This document shows positions 16,327 through 25,993 of a DNA stretch of 64,000 nucleotides, piece after piece; position 1 is the first letter of the stretch, and each line of letters starts with the position of its first letter. The notes under the pieces are model-generated. The model searched no databases. It had not been told where the DNA came from and was given only the letters and a program-made list of their open reading frames with translations. The position numbers and the translations under genes are program-made. Source of the stretch: Oscillospiraceae bacterium (GTDB taxonomy: Bacteria; Bacillota; Clostridia; Oscillospirales; Oscillospiraceae); NCBI GenBank assembly GCA_021769865.1, contig JAETSB010000008.1, forward strand, positions 1 through 64,000, read 5' to 3'.

Positions 16327-17910
16327 ATGAAGACACGGAAGCTCTTGGCGCTTCTGCTTCTGCTGGGACTCCTGAGCGCGGCACTCTGCGGTTGCGGAGG
16401 CGGCAGCACAGGCGAGACGGCGGAAAGCAAGCCCACAGACGGCTCCACACCCGGGACGGAAGCCCCGGGGGACCCCCAGGGCGCGGCGGATCATCCCAAC
16501 GAGATCACCGTGGGCATCGCCCAGGACCTGGACGAGAGCCTTGACCCCCACAAGGCCGTGGCGGCAGGGACGAAAGAGGTCATGTTCAACGTATTCGAGG
16601 GCCTGATGAAGCCCACCCCCGACGGGGATTTGATTCCCGCCGTGGCGGAAAAATATGAAATTTCCGACGACCAATTGACCTATAGCTTCACCATCCGGGA
16701 CGGTATTCAGTTCCACAACGGGGACCCCGTCACCGGCGCCGATGTCCTGTGGTCCATCCGGCGCTGCATGCCCGGCGGCGAGGCGGATATCCAGGCTGTG
16801 GAGGCGCTTTCCGCCATTCAGGAGGCGGAATACAAGGAAAACACCGTTACCCTGACATTGGACCAGCCAAACACGGAGTTTCTCTCCTACCTGACCCTGG
16901 CCATTCTTCCCCAGGGATACGACGGGCAGGACACCGCCCCCGTGGGCACAGGGCCCTTCCAATTCGTCTCCCGGGCCGCCCAGGACAACATTGTCCTGGA
17001 GCGCTTCGACGATTATTGGGGCGAGCCCGCGTACCTGGAGAAAGTCACCCTCAAGATCATCGAGAATGCCGACAGCATCCTCATGAGCCTCCAGAGCGGG
17101 GCGGTGGACCTCTTCGCCCACCTGACCAGCACCCAGGTTCAACAGCTGGGGGATGCGTTCAACATCGAAGAGGGCACCATGAACCTGGTGCAGGCCATGT
17201 ACCTGAACAACGCCGCGGCGCCCTTTGACGACGTGCGGGTCCGGCAGGCCCTGTGCTATGCCGTGGACCGCCAGCAGATTCTGGACCTGGCCTTCGACGG
17301 GTACGGCAGCCTCATCGGCTCCAGCATGTACCCCGCTTTCGGCAAGTACTTCGACGATTCCCTGACCAACTACTACCCCCACGACGCGGAGAAGGCCAAG
17401 GCCCTGCTGGCCGAGGCCGGCTACCCTGACGGCTTCTCCATGACCATTACCGTCCCCTCCAACTATCAGCCCCACATCGACACCGCCCAGGTGATCGTGG
17501 AGCAGCTGAAGGAGGTGGGCGTCACCGCCGAGATCCTTCCCGTCACTTGGGAGAGCTGGCTCAACGACACGTATATTGGACGGCAGTTCCAGGCCACCGT
17601 GGTGGGCGTGGACGCCTCCACCATGACGGCCCGGGCCCTGCTGGAGCGGTTTACCTCTACGGCAAGCAATAACTTTATTAATTACAACAGTCCGTTGTAT
17701 GATTCCCTGTTTGTGAAGGCCACCTCCAGCGGAGGGGACGAGGCGCAGACGGCGTTCTACAAGGAGATGGAGGCGGACCTGACGAAGAACGCCGCCAACG
17801 TGTACATCCAGGACCTGGCCGACCTGGTGGCCGTCCGCAAGGGCCTGGAGGGCGTGCGGTTCTACCCCATCTACGTGCTGGACCTGGCCGGCGTCCGGTA
17901 TACGGCATAA
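16327..17910 (+). CDS. Peptide-type ABC transporter, substrate-binding lipoprotein
   Basis: A 527-residue extracytoplasmic binding protein of the SBP_bac_5 (DppA/OppA) family. A lipoprotein signal with a Cys near residue 23 (SAALCGC) is followed by a Gly/Ser/Thr-rich linker and the mature domain, including the family landmarks VFEGLMKPTPDGDLIPAVAE and the later RVRQALCYAVDRQQIL. It is the first gene of an operon with two permeases and two ATPases. The ligand is a peptide or similar small solute, not determinable here. An upstream promoter and hairpin are annotated. Confidence 0.9.
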   Translation: MKTRKLLALLLLLGLLSAALCGCGGGSTGETAESKPTDGSTPGTEAPGDPQGAADHPNEITVGIAQDLDESLDPHKAVAAGTKEVMFNVFEGLMKPTPDGDLIPAVAEKYEISDDQLTYSFTIRDGIQFHNGDPVTGADVLWSIRRCMPGGEADIQAVEALSAIQEAEYKENTVTLTLDQPNTEFLSYLTLAILPQGYDGQDTAPVGTGPFQFVSRAAQDNIVLERFDDYWGEPAYLEKVTLKIIENADSILMSLQSGAVDLFAHLTSTQVQQLGDAFNIEEGTMNLVQAMYLNNAAAPFDDVRVRQALCYAVDRQQILDLAFDGYGSLIGSSMYPAFGKYFDDSLTNYYPHDAEKAKALLAEAGYPDGFSMTITVPSNYQPHIDTAQVIVEQLKEVGVTAEILPVTWESWLNDTYIGRQFQATVVGVDASTMTARALLERFTSTASNNFINYNSPLYDSLFVKATSSGGDEAQTAFYKEMEADLTKNAANVYIQDLADLVAVRKGLEGVRFYPIYVLDLAGVRYTA

Positions 17911-17999
17911 CAAGATAAGAGACTGCGGGAGTGGAGTGTGAAGATTCGAAAAGCCGTTCTTCGCCTCCGCTTCCGCGCTTTTTTGAAGGGATATCGCCT

Positions 18000-18944
18000 A
18001 TGAAATATCTACTCAAGCGGGTGCTGACGCTGCTGGTTACCATGCTGACCGTCTCGTTTCTGACCTTCGCGGCGTTCAGCCTGATCTCCGGCGACACCGC
18101 CACCGCCATGCTGGGCACCGCGGCCACGCCGGAGCGGCTGGCGGCCCTCCGGGCGGAGCTGGGACTGGACCGGCCCCTGTTGGTCCGTTACGGAGAGTGG
18201 CTGCTGGGCTTTTTCACCGGGGACCTGGGGGTCTCCACCAGCTACAAGCAGCCGGTGTGGGACATCCTGGCTTCCAAGTTCCGTTTGACGCTGTGCCTGA
18301 GCCTGATGAGCTTTATTCTGATCGCGGCGGTCTCCATCCCCCTGGGCCTCTGGTCCGCCGGGCGGCGGCGGTTCGAGGGGGCCCGGACGGCCCTGAACCA
18401 ATTGGGCATGGCCGTGCCGCCCTTTTTCACGGGGATTCTGCTGTCCTGGGTCTTCGGCGTGGGGCTGAAGTGGTTCATGCCGGGGCAGTTCCCCGACGCG
18501 AAACAGGACTTCGCCGGGGCGGCGGCATACCTGTTCTTCGCCGCCGTGGCCCTGTCCATCCCCCGGATCGCCATGACGGCCCGGATGCTCCGCAGCACGG
18601 TGCAGGAGGAGCTGGGGAAGGACTATGTGCGGACTGCCATCTCCCGGGGGAATGACCGGGGGCAGGTCCTCCGGCGGCACGTGCTGAAAAACGCACTGCC
18701 CCCGGTGGTCACCTTCCTGGCCCAGACCATGGCGGAGATTGTGGCGGGGAGCATCGTGGTGGAGCAGGTCTTCGTGATCCCCGGGCTGGGGCAGATGCTG
18801 GTGAGCTCCATCTCCAACCGGGACTATCCGGTGGTCCAGGCCATTGTGGTGATCCTGGCCCTCTGGGTGGTGATGGCGGGGACGGCGGCGGACCTCATCA
18901 ACCAGAGGATCGACCCCAGGCTCCGGCTGGGAGGCGCGGCATGA
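18000..18944 (+). CDS. Peptide-type ABC transporter permease (DppB-like)
   Basis: A 314-residue permease with an N-terminal membrane helix (residues 1-27), an external loop containing the LGLDRPLLVRYGEWL motif typical of DppB/OppB, and five further membrane helices. The EAA loop that contacts the ATPases is visible as ARMLRSTVQEELGKDYVRTA-SRG near residues 200-222. The start at 18000 follows GAAGGG; a longer frame beginning at 17931 has a non-membrane leader and no ribosome site. The next gene overlaps by 4 nt. Confidence 0.9.
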   Translation: MKYLLKRVLTLLVTMLTVSFLTFAAFSLISGDTATAMLGTAATPERLAALRAELGLDRPLLVRYGEWLLGFFTGDLGVSTSYKQPVWDILASKFRLTLCLSLMSFILIAAVSIPLGLWSAGRRRFEGARTALNQLGMAVPPFFTGILLSWVFGVGLKWFMPGQFPDAKQDFAGAAAYLFFAAVALSIPRIAMTARMLRSTVQEELGKDYVRTAISRGNDRGQVLRRHVLKNALPPVVTFLAQTMAEIVAGSIVVEQVFVIPGLGQMLVSSISNRDYPVVQAIVVILALWVVMAGTAADLINQRIDPRLRLGGAA

Positions 18945-19750
18945 GGAGACGAAACGGGTTTTTGGCCGCCGGGCTGGTTCTGACCTGTGTTCTGGCGGCG
19001 CTGATTCTGCTGGGCTTTTTCTGGACGCCCTACGACCCCAACGCCATGGCGGCGGGGGCCAAGTTCGACGGGCCGTCCCTGGCCCACTGGATGGGCACGG
19101 ACAGTTTTGGGCGGGACATTTTCAGCCGGGTCCTCAAGGGCGCCGGGGCCACGGCCTCCATCGCCCTGGCGACGCTGGCCATCGGGGCGGCGTGCGGCTG
19201 CCTGGCGGGGGCCCTGACGGGCTATTTCGGCGGCCCGGCGGACGAGGTGCTCATGCGCCTCAACGACGCGCTGACGGCCTTTCCCAGCATCCTGCTGGCC
19301 CTGGTGGTGATCTCCATTCTGGGGCCCGGGAAGAAGGGTAACGTCATCCTCGCCCTGGGGCTGGTGTTCATCCCCAGCTTCGCCCGGGTGACCCGGACGG
19401 CCTTCGCCTCCCTGCGGGACGTGAACTATATCAAGAGCGCCCGGCTGATGGGGGCCTCCAAGGCGCGGATTCTGGCGGTCCACCTGCTGCCCAACACCCT
19501 GCCGGTGCTGCTGCCCGCCCTGACCATCGGGTTCAACAACGCCGTGCTGGCGGAGGCGTCCATGAGCTTCCTCGGCATCGGCGTGACGCCGCCGGACGCC
19601 TCCCTGGGCTACATGCTCTCCGAGGCCCAGGGAATGCTGTTCGCCGCCCCCTGGTACGCCGGGGGGACGGGCCTTGCCATCGTGCTGATGGTGTTCAGCG
19701 TGGGCCTTCTCGGCGAGGGGCTGCGGCGGCGGGACAAGGGGGTGCTGTGA
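18941..19750 (+). CDS. Peptide-type ABC transporter permease (DppC-like)
   Basis: A 269-residue permease, partner of the upstream DppB-like protein. It has an N-terminal helix, the DppC/OppC landmark HWMGTDSFGRDIFSRVLKGA near 48-67, and an EAA loop (TRTAFASLRDVNYIKSARLMGAS) near 148-170. Five to six membrane helices are visible. The ATG overlaps the preceding stop by 4 nt, indicating translational coupling. Confidence 0.9.
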   Translation: MRRRNGFLAAGLVLTCVLAALILLGFFWTPYDPNAMAAGAKFDGPSLAHWMGTDSFGRDIFSRVLKGAGATASIALATLAIGAACGCLAGALTGYFGGPADEVLMRLNDALTAFPSILLALVVISILGPGKKGNVILALGLVFIPSFARVTRTAFASLRDVNYIKSARLMGASKARILAVHLLPNTLPVLLPALTIGFNNAVLAEASMSFLGIGVTPPDASLGYMLSEAQGMLFAAPWYAGGTGLAIVLMVFSVGLLGEGLRRRDKGVL

Positions 19751-20541
19751 TGCTGGACATTCAGGACCTTCACGTGAAATTTCAGAATCGGGACCGGGAG
19801 GCCGTGGCCGGGGTGTCCCTCTCCATCGGGGCGGGGGAGATCGTGGGCCTGGTGGGCGAGTCCGGGTCCGGGAAGACCGTCACCGCCATGAGCGTGGCGG
19901 GGCTGCTGCCCCGGAAGCAGTGCGACTACTCCGGGAAGATTCTCCTGGACGGCGTGGAGCTCCTCCACGCGGACCGGGCGGACCTGCGGAAGATCCAGGG
20001 GAAGGAGATCGGCGTGGTGTTCCAGGAGCCCCAGAGCGCCCTGGACCCCCTGATGAAGATCGGCCCCCAGGTGGAGGAGGTCCTCCGGGTCCACACGAGG
20101 CTGGACCGGGGGGAGCGCCGCCGCCTGGCGCTGGAGGCCATGGCGGCGGTGGAGCTGCCGGAAGTGGAGACGGTGTATGAGAAGTACCCCCACCAGATGT
20201 CCGGGGGCATGCTCCAGCGGGCCATGATCGCGGCGGCGGTCATTGCGAGGCCGAAGCTGCTGCTGCTGGACGAGCCGACGACGGCTTTGGACGTGACCAT
20301 CCAGGCCCAGATCCTGGAGCTGCTGAAAAAGCTGAACCGGGAGTCCGGCGTCTCCATGCTGTTCATCTCCCACGACCTGAACGTGGTGCGGAAGCTCTGC
20401 GGCCGGGTAGCGGTGATGCAGCGGGGGCTGCTGGTGGAGGAGGGGGAGGCCCAGGAGGTCTTCCGCCATCCGAAGCACCCCTATACCCAGCGGCTCATCG
20501 CCGCCATTCCCACGAGAACGCGGAAGGAGGCGGGGTCATGA
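19750..20541 (+). CDS. Peptide-type ABC transporter ATPase (DppD-like)
   Basis: A 263-residue ATPase. Walker A is GESGSGKT near 36-43, the signature is [14 protein letters not shown], Walker B is [12 protein letters not shown] and the switch His follows in FISHDL. The C-terminal tail ([20 protein letters not shown]) is typical of the oligopeptide/nickel ATPase subfamily, though it ends before the long Cys-rich extension found in some members. ATG at 19750 overlaps the previous stop by one base; a GTG one codon earlier is possible. Confidence 0.9.
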   Translation: MLDIQDLHVKFQNRDREAVAGVSLSIGAGEIVGLVGESGSGKTVTAMSVAGLLPRKQCDYSGKILLDGVELLHADRADLRKIQGKEIGVVFQEPQSALDPLMKIGPQVEEVLRVHTRLDRGERRRLALEAMAAVELPEVETVYEKYPHQMSGGMLQRAMIAAAVIARPKLLLLDEPTTALDVTIQAQILELLKKLNRESGVSMLFISHDLNVVRKLCGRVAVMQRGLLVEEGEAQEVFRHPKHPYTQRLIAAIPTRTRKEAGS

Positions 20542-21254
20542 ACGAAGAATTGGTCCTGTCCCTCAGCCACGTGTACAGCGGCTACCACGACAGAGGAGGA
20601 CAAGAGGTCCTCCACGACGTGACCTTCGACGTGCGGCACGGGGAGATTCTGGGCCTCGTGGGCGAGTCGGGGACGGGAAAGTCCACCCTGGCTAAGACCA
20701 TCCTGGGGATGGTGAAGCCGGACCGGGGGACGGTGACCCACTACACGAAGCGGCCCCAGATGATCTTCCAGGACCCCTACAGCTCCCTGAACCCCTTCTA
20801 CAGCGTGGAGTGGGCCCTGGAGGAGCCCCTGCGGGTCTACGGCAAGTATACCAAGGCGGAGCGGAAGCGCCGGGTCCGGGAGATGCTGGAGCGGGTGGAG
20901 CTGCCGCCGGAGTGCCTGGAGGCCAAACCCAGCGAGCTCTCCGGGGGCCAGCGCCAGCGGGTCAGCATCGCCGCGGCGCTGATCCGGCGGCCGAAGTTCC
21001 TGATTGCCGACGAGCCGGTGTCCGCCCTGGACGTGACGATCCAGGCCCAGATTCTGGAGCTGCTGCGGAGCCTCCGGCGGGAGCTGGACCTGAGCTTTCT
21101 GTTTATCTCCCACGATTTGAACGTGGTGTACCAGCTCTGCGACCGGGTGCTGGTGATGAAGGACGGCCGCATCGTGGAGCGGGGGACGGTGGACGAAATT
21201 TTTGACCACCCGAAAGAAGACTATACCAGGCAGCTGCTGGCTGCCGCGGAGTGA
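20538..21254 (+). CDS. Peptide-type ABC transporter ATPase (DppF-like)
   Basis: A 238-residue ATPase, partner of the DppD-like protein. Walker [10 protein letters not shown], the Q-loop segment [12 protein letters not shown], signature [15 protein letters not shown], Walker [13 protein letters not shown] and FISHDL are all present. [12 protein letters not shown] is characteristic of the DppF/OppF side. The start overlaps the upstream stop by 4 nt. The importer therefore has binding protein, two permeases and two ATPases, all intact. Confidence 0.9.
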   Translation: MNEELVLSLSHVYSGYHDRGGQEVLHDVTFDVRHGEILGLVGESGTGKSTLAKTILGMVKPDRGTVTHYTKRPQMIFQDPYSSLNPFYSVEWALEEPLRVYGKYTKAERKRRVREMLERVELPPECLEAKPSELSGGQRQRVSIAAALIRRPKFLIADEPVSALDVTIQAQILELLRSLRRELDLSFLFISHDLNVVYQLCDRVLVMKDGRIVERGTVDEIFDHPKEDYTRQLLAAAE

Positions 21255-21256
21255 CC

Positions 21257-22363
21257 ATGAAGAAGTGTTTCCAGGCCCATAAAAAACTCCATATCTGGCT
21301 GCTGGCGGACGTTGGGCTGCTGCTGGCCTTCTTCCTCCTCCGGGGGCGGAAGAGCCTAATGAACGCGGTGGCGGACCACCTCACCGGGCCTCTCCGGCAG
21401 GGGCTGGGAAAGCTGTGCTACCTGGTGCCCTTCTCCGTCATGGAGGCGGTGGAGGTCCTGGCGGTCCTCTTCGGCTTCGGGTATGTCATCTGGAGCATCC
21501 GCGCCGTGGTCCGGGCGAAGGGCAGGCGGCGGGACCGGGCCTATGGCGCGGTCCTGGGGGCGGCGTGCGTCCTGCTGTCCGTCTGGGCCGGGTTCTGCCT
21601 TTTATGGGGCGTCAACTACTGGACGGACAGCTTCCAGGACAAGACCGGCATCTACGCCCAGCCCGTGGCTCTGGAGGACCTCCGGATGGTGACGGCCTAT
21701 TTCGCGGACCGGGTGTCCGGGACGGCGGGGGAGGTCCCGAGAGACGAGCACGGCCTCTTCGCCGTCCCCCGGGAGGAGATTCTGGCCAACAGCGTCCACG
21801 CTTACGACGGGCTCACGGAGGCGTTCCCCTTCCTGGCCTTCGACGATCCCGGCGTGAAGCCCATGGCCTTCTCCCGGCTCATGAGCGCCCTGGATTTCAC
21901 GGGGTTCTACAGCTCTTTTACCGGGGAGTCCAACGTCAACGTGGACAGCCCCGCCTGTATGCTGCCCTCCACCATCGCCCACGAGCTGGCTCATCAGCGG
22001 GGCTTCGCCTCGGAGCAGGAGTGCAACTTCCTGGCGGTGCTGGCCTCCACCACCTGCGCGGACCCGGCCTACCGGTACTCCGGCTGGCTGATCGGGTACG
22101 TGTATCTGGGGAACGCCCTGTACTCTCAGGACCCGGAGGGCTATTGGGCCATCCGGGAGACCCTGCCGGAGGAGGCGCAGCTGGACCTGGCGTACAACAA
22201 CGCCTACTGGGCCCAGTTCCAGGACACGGTGGTTCAGAAGGCCAGCAACAAGGTCTACGACGGCATTCTGAAAAGCTACGGCGACGAGCGGGGCATCCAG
22301 TCCTACGGGACCGTGGTGGACCTGCTGGTGGTCTATTACGGAACCGTTGCGCAAGAGACATGA
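21257..22363 (+). CDS. DUF3810 membrane protein with HExxH motif
   Basis: A 368-residue membrane protein of the DUF3810 family. Three hydrophobic segments lie in the first 120 residues. The rest is an extracytoplasmic-type domain with a zinc metallopeptidase signature HELAHQRGFASEQE (HExxH plus a downstream Glu) near 236-249. The sequence supports a membrane-anchored zinc peptidase, but no substrate is known for the family. GGAG overlaps the stop of the ATPase gene and lies 5 nt before the ATG at 21257, so it is the last gene of the importer operon and may process peptides or the binding protein. Confidence 0.82.
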   Translation: MKKCFQAHKKLHIWLLADVGLLLAFFLLRGRKSLMNAVADHLTGPLRQGLGKLCYLVPFSVMEAVEVLAVLFGFGYVIWSIRAVVRAKGRRRDRAYGAVLGAACVLLSVWAGFCLLWGVNYWTDSFQDKTGIYAQPVALEDLRMVTAYFADRVSGTAGEVPRDEHGLFAVPREEILANSVHAYDGLTEAFPFLAFDDPGVKPMAFSRLMSALDFTGFYSSFTGESNVNVDSPACMLPSTIAHELAHQRGFASEQECNFLAVLASTTCADPAYRYSGWLIGYVYLGNALYSQDPEGYWAIRETLPEEAQLDLAYNNAYWAQFQDTVVQKASNKVYDGILKSYGDERGIQSYGTVVDLLVVYYGTVAQET

Positions 22364-22364
22364 A

Positions 22365-22395
22365 AAAACGGCATGGCGGAACGCCATGCCGTTTT
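22365..22395. terminator. Bidirectional terminator
   Basis: A perfect 14-bp stem (22365-22378 with 22382-22395) and GAA loop, bounded by A- and T-runs, lies between the convergent DUF3810 and ZIP genes. Confidence 0.92.
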
Positions 22396-22421
22396 CATTT
22401 TGTCCGTTGTCCCGGGGACCA

Positions 22422-23150
22422 TCAGCCGATCAACATCCCCACCAGGATGCCCAGCACCGCCGCCAGGGCGGGGAGCTTGCTCTTCCAGAGGCCCGCCGCC
22501 TCGGGGAGGAGCTCGCCGAAGACCACGTACAGCATGGCCCCGGCGGCAAAGCTCAGGGTCAGGGTCAGGGCCGTGGGGCCCAGGGTGCCCAGGCAGTACC
22601 CCAGGGCCGCCCCCAGCACCGTGGGGGCCCCGGAGAGGGCCGCCAGGCCCGCCGCCCGCCAGCGGCGCTCGCCCCCGGCTACCATGGGGGCGGAGATGGC
22701 CATGCCCTCCGGGATGTTGTGCAGACCGATGACCGCCGCCATGGTCCAGCCCTGGCGGACGGTGCCGCCGATAAAGGACGCGCCGATGACCATGCCCTCC
22801 GGTACGTTATGTAGGGCGATGGCGGCGGCCATGACCAGCCCCGCCAGCACCAGCCCGCCGGTGGGCCGTCCCCGGTCCAGCAGGGCGTTCAGCCCCGCCG
22901 TGACGCCGCAGCCAAGCAAAACCCCCAGGGCCACCAGCTCCATGGCCCCCGGCGCGGCGGCCTCCGTCAAAAGGCCGAAGCAGGACACCGACACCATCAC
23001 CCCGGCGGCAAAGCTCAGAAGCAGGCTGGCCTCCCGGCCCGAGTCCCGGCGGAACAGGGTGGCGAGAAGCCCTCCCAGGCCGGTACCGCCGACGCCGGCG
23101 GCGGCGGTGACCAGCAGCGTGGTCCACAACCCCATTGTCATACTGTTCAT
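22422..23150 (-). CDS. ZIP family metal transporter
   Basis: A 242-residue transporter with about eight membrane helices that imports Zn2+, Fe2+ or a similar divalent metal. Two metal-site helices carry HNVPEG (near 114-119) and HNIPEG (near 144-149), the ZupT/GufA-type signatures. The start at 23150 (MNSMTMG) is the first ATG after GGGAGGAG; an upstream frame start would include the ribosome site. Metal specificity is not readable. The gene is monocistronic between a convergent terminator and a divergent gene. Confidence 0.88.
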   Translation of the reverse strand: MNSMTMGLWTTLLVTAAAGVGGTGLGGLLATLFRRDSGREASLLLSFAAGVMVSVSCFGLLTEAAAPGAMELVALGVLLGCGVTAGLNALLDRGRPTGGLVLAGLVMAAAIALHNVPEGMVIGASFIGGTVRQGWTMAAVIGLHNIPEGMAISAPMVAGGERRWRAAGLAALSGAPTVLGAALGYCLGTLGPTALTLTLSFAAGAMLYVVFGELLPEAAGLWKSKLPALAAVLGILVGMLIG

Positions 23151-23443
23151 AAAGAAGTTTGGCTCCTCCCTTTTCAGACGATACCCTAACAAGTTTATTA
23201 TAACACCCTATTCCCCGCCTGTCCAGATGATGATGGGAAAAAGAGAAGCCCTTCCAAATTGGGGGAAAGGGGAATGCCCGGAGAGCAGGGAAGAAGCGGG
23301 TGCGCGGCTTCCGCTGCGGGGACTGTACCAGAACGTCAAAAATCCGGGTGAAATTTTGGAGGCCGCGGCGGGGGGATTTTCCTTGCGCCGCCTGGGAGGC
23401 TATGGTATCCTATCCTAAATAAAGAAGTGAGGGGGAATGGTTT

Positions 23444-24394
23444 ATGCTGGTATTGGACTTTATCAACGTCGGCAACGGGGATTCCATCCTGATCCAAGAG
23501 CTGGCGGGAGGCGCACGGCGCTTCGCCATGCTGATCGACTGCGGCCACGACAATCTGGTCCGGGACGACCACCCCGCTCCCCTGGACCCCCGGTCCCGGC
23601 GGATTTACGCCGGGGACTTCCTGAAAAAGCAGGGGATTGAGCGGCTGGACATCCTCCTGGCCACCCACTTCCACCGGGATCACATCGGGGGCCTGGGCCG
23701 GGTGCTGGAGGCGGCGGCCGTGGACCGGTTTCTTTCCGCCTACACCCCGCCGGAGGGGCACGGCCCCCTGGACCCCGACGGGGACAACGGCCTCCCCGGC
23801 GCGGCCCGAAATCTGCTCCGGTGCCTGGATATTTACGCCACGGCCTTTCGGGACCACCCGGGGCGGGTGGGGGAATTTGTGGAGGTCCCCGGGGACAGGG
23901 TGGAGACCCTGCAATTGACGGAGGACCTGACCATGGAGATCCTCCCCGGCGAGCCCTCCCTGTACCCCCGGCAGAGGGCCGTGTTTGACGCCGCCTTCCG
24001 GGGGGAGCGGAACCGCTATGACCTGATGCGCTGGACCAAGGCCATGAACATCTCCAGCCTCCGCCAGCGGCTGTACTATCACGGGAAGGAGATCGTCCTG
24101 GGGGGCGACATGTACTGCGCCGTCTGGGACAACGACACCCTGGCCCCCTGCGACATTTTGAAGGTGCCCCACCACGCGTCCCTCTCCTCCTGCAACCGCA
24201 AGGCCATCAGCCGCCTGGCCCCCAAGACCATGGTGGTCAGCGTGGCGGCGGGACGGCCTGACGAGCGGCCCCATCCCTACATCGTGTCCCTCTTGAAGGA
24301 GTATGCGGAGGAGCTGTATTTCACCGACGCGGTGGACCTCCCCGGGCTGGTGGAGCCGGCGTTCCACGAGTCGGTCCATATGGAGATTGAATAA
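23444..24394 (+). CDS. ComEC/Rec2-like metallo-beta-lactamase-fold hydrolase
   Basis: A 316-residue soluble protein of the metallo-beta-lactamase fold. LDFINVGNGDSILIQ starts the fold, and the metal-binding HFHRDH lies at 75-80 with further ligand candidates LGGDMY and KVPHHAS. The pattern matches the isolated ComEC C-terminal domain, without membrane parts or signal peptide. Such stand-alone domains are thought to be nucleases or phosphodiesterases; the substrate is not known here. GAGGGGG precedes the ATG. It is monocistronic with its own terminator. Confidence 0.8.
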   Translation: MLVLDFINVGNGDSILIQELAGGARRFAMLIDCGHDNLVRDDHPAPLDPRSRRIYAGDFLKKQGIERLDILLATHFHRDHIGGLGRVLEAAAVDRFLSAYTPPEGHGPLDPDGDNGLPGAARNLLRCLDIYATAFRDHPGRVGEFVEVPGDRVETLQLTEDLTMEILPGEPSLYPRQRAVFDAAFRGERNRYDLMRWTKAMNISSLRQRLYYHGKEIVLGGDMYCAVWDNDTLAPCDILKVPHHASLSSCNRKAISRLAPKTMVVSVAAGRPDERPHPYIVSLLKEYAEELYFTDAVDLPGLVEPAFHESVHMEIE

Positions 24395-24398
24395 GGCG

Positions 24399-24429
24399 AA
24401 GGCCGGGACAGCCGTCCCGGCCTTGTTTT
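24399..24429 (+). terminator. Terminator
   Basis: An 11-bp stem (24399-24409 with 24414-24424) followed by GTTTT; the convergent DUF4179 gene ends just beyond, so it may act both ways. Confidence 0.9.
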
Positions 24430-24436
24430 GCGGATT

Positions 24437-25489
24437 TTAGTTGTGGGGAATCTTGTAGGTCACGCCGCCCACGGAGATGCTCTCCAGCTCCTCCAGGGGG
24501 ATGATCTCGTCCAAAATCTGGCCCTTGACGCAGACGGTCACGCCGTCCTTGGGCCCGAGACTGCCGCCGGAGTCGCTGAGGTCGATCACCGTGCCGTCGG
24601 TCTTGGTCAGGAGGATTTCGACGTTATCCAGATACCGATGGGTCTGGCGGGCATCCTCCGGGTCCACCCGCCCGCTGGGGGCGTTGCTCCAGACCACCGC
24701 CTGATCCGCCGTGTAGGCCGCCCGGAAGCCAATGGGGGAGACGGTCACCTCGTCAATGGTGAAGTTGATGCCGTCCTGAGAGAAGGTCTCGCCGCCGCCC
24801 AGGCGGACGGAGCAGTCCTCATAGTCCACCTCGAAGCGGAGCTTCCACTTGCCGGGATAGAGAATCTCGTCCCGGTCCGCCTCCGGGGCCATGCACCGCA
24901 GATCCTCAAACTCCGCGCGGGCGGTCCCCTTGGTCAGGGAGACGTCCGAGCTGACGGTCTCCACATATTGGATGCGGTCGTCGTCCGGGTCCTCGTCCAC
25001 GAACCAGGCCCCGCCGTGGGCGCCTCCCCGGGTCCAGCTGGCCCCGCCGAAGCCGCCGATCATCAGCATCCGGTTGTCAAGGCTTTCCCCCTCCGGGAAA
25101 AAGCGCTCCCCGTCGTCCCGGCTGAGGGTATAGACGATAACGGCGTTGTACTCGTCGCCCATGATGGCGTCCGCCGTGATGGTGATTCCGCCCGCCGAGT
25201 CGCTGGCCCCGATGGGGTGCCCGATCTTGTCGATGACCTCCGTCTGGGCCACGGCCCCGCCGAAGAGGGGCGCGAACACGTCCACCGGCGCGGGCAGAAT
25301 CCCCGCCGCGCTGGACCCCATCACCAGCACCACAACCATGACGGCGGCAATCAGGGCCGCGCGGAACACCGGACGGCGGCGCTTTGCCGTCCGGCCCTGG
25401 GCGGCGGCGGCCTCCGCCAGGGCTTTCTTCTGATTCTCCGTAAAGCGCAATTGGCTCATCTCCTTCTTGTAGTCAAACAGATCGCTCAT
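24437..25489 (-). CDS. DUF4179 membrane protein, partner of the ECF sigma factor
   Basis: A 350-residue protein with a short cytoplasmic N-terminus (1-40, ending RRRP), one membrane helix (about 43-62) and a large outside domain of the DUF4179 type. Genes of this family almost always follow an ECF sigma factor, as here, and are thought to be anti-sigma factors, though proof is limited. The start lies 17 nt inside the sigma gene with AGGAGG upstream, giving tight coupling. The stimulus is unknown. Confidence 0.82.
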   Translation of the reverse strand: MSDLFDYKKEMSQLRFTENQKKALAEAAAAQGRTAKRRRPVFRAALIAAVMVVVLVMGSSAAGILPAPVDVFAPLFGGAVAQTEVIDKIGHPIGASDSAGGITITADAIMGDEYNAVIVYTLSRDDGERFFPEGESLDNRMLMIGGFGGASWTRGGAHGGAWFVDEDPDDDRIQYVETVSSDVSLTKGTARAEFEDLRCMAPEADRDEILYPGKWKLRFEVDYEDCSVRLGGGETFSQDGINFTIDEVTVSPIGFRAAYTADQAVVWSNAPSGRVDPEDARQTHRYLDNVEILLTKTDGTVIDLSDSGGSLGPKDGVTVCVKGQILDEIIPLEELESISVGGVTYKIPHN

Positions 25490-25961
25490 AGTCCAATCCT
25501 CCTAAGATATCCTTGAGCTTCGCCCGGCCCCGGGCCAGGCGGGTGTGAATGGTGGCGGTGGGCACGCCGAGGATTTTCCCGATCTCCGCCGCCTGGTAGC
25601 CCTCGTAGTAAAAGAGGTAGATTACCGTCCGGTAGTGGGCGGGCAGCTGGTTCACCGCCGCCAGGACGCTGCCGTCCCCTGCCTCCGGGGCGGGGACCTC
25701 CAGCACGGTTTCCAGGCCGCAGGTCCGCTTCCGCCAGGGACTTTTCAGAAGGTCCTTGCAGGCGTTGGCGGCCATGCGGAGGACGTAGGCCCGCTCGTGC
25801 TCGGCACTTTCAAATTCCCGGGGCTCCGTGAGGAGCTTGACGAAGACGGTCTGGCAGATGTCCTGGGCGTCGTGGGTGTTTTTCAGATAGGCGTAGCTGA
25901 GGCGGAGAATCGCGTCGGCGTAGGCGTTCGCCAGCCGCTCCGCCTGGTGGTTCAGGTCCAT
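25473..25961 (-). CDS. ECF-type RNA polymerase sigma factor
   Basis: A 162-residue sigma-70 family protein with only regions 2 and 4. Region 2 covers about 8-70 (AILRLSYAYLKNTHDAQDICQTVFVKLL) and region 4 about 105-155 (LPAHYRTVIYLFYYEGYQAAEIGKILGVPTATIHTRLARGR). It overlaps the DUF4179 gene, its likely membrane regulator. AAGGAG precedes the ATG. Two GGATAC elements spaced 19 nt apart start-to-start upstream may be its own promoter. Confidence 0.9.
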   Translation of the reverse strand: MDLNHQAERLANAYADAILRLSYAYLKNTHDAQDICQTVFVKLLTEPREFESAEHERAYVLRMAANACKDLLKSPWRKRTCGLETVLEVPAPEAGDGSVLAAVNQLPAHYRTVIYLFYYEGYQAAEIGKILGVPTATIHTRLARGRAKLKDILGGLDYERSV

Positions 25962-25993
25962 GGTATCAACTCCTTTGGAGCGCTCTCGTAATG

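Noticed and set aside
21415-23418. 667-residue plus-strand open frame over DUF3810 and ZIP genes
   Set aside because: It runs in the wrong frame across a recognised gene, a strong terminator and an antisense gene.
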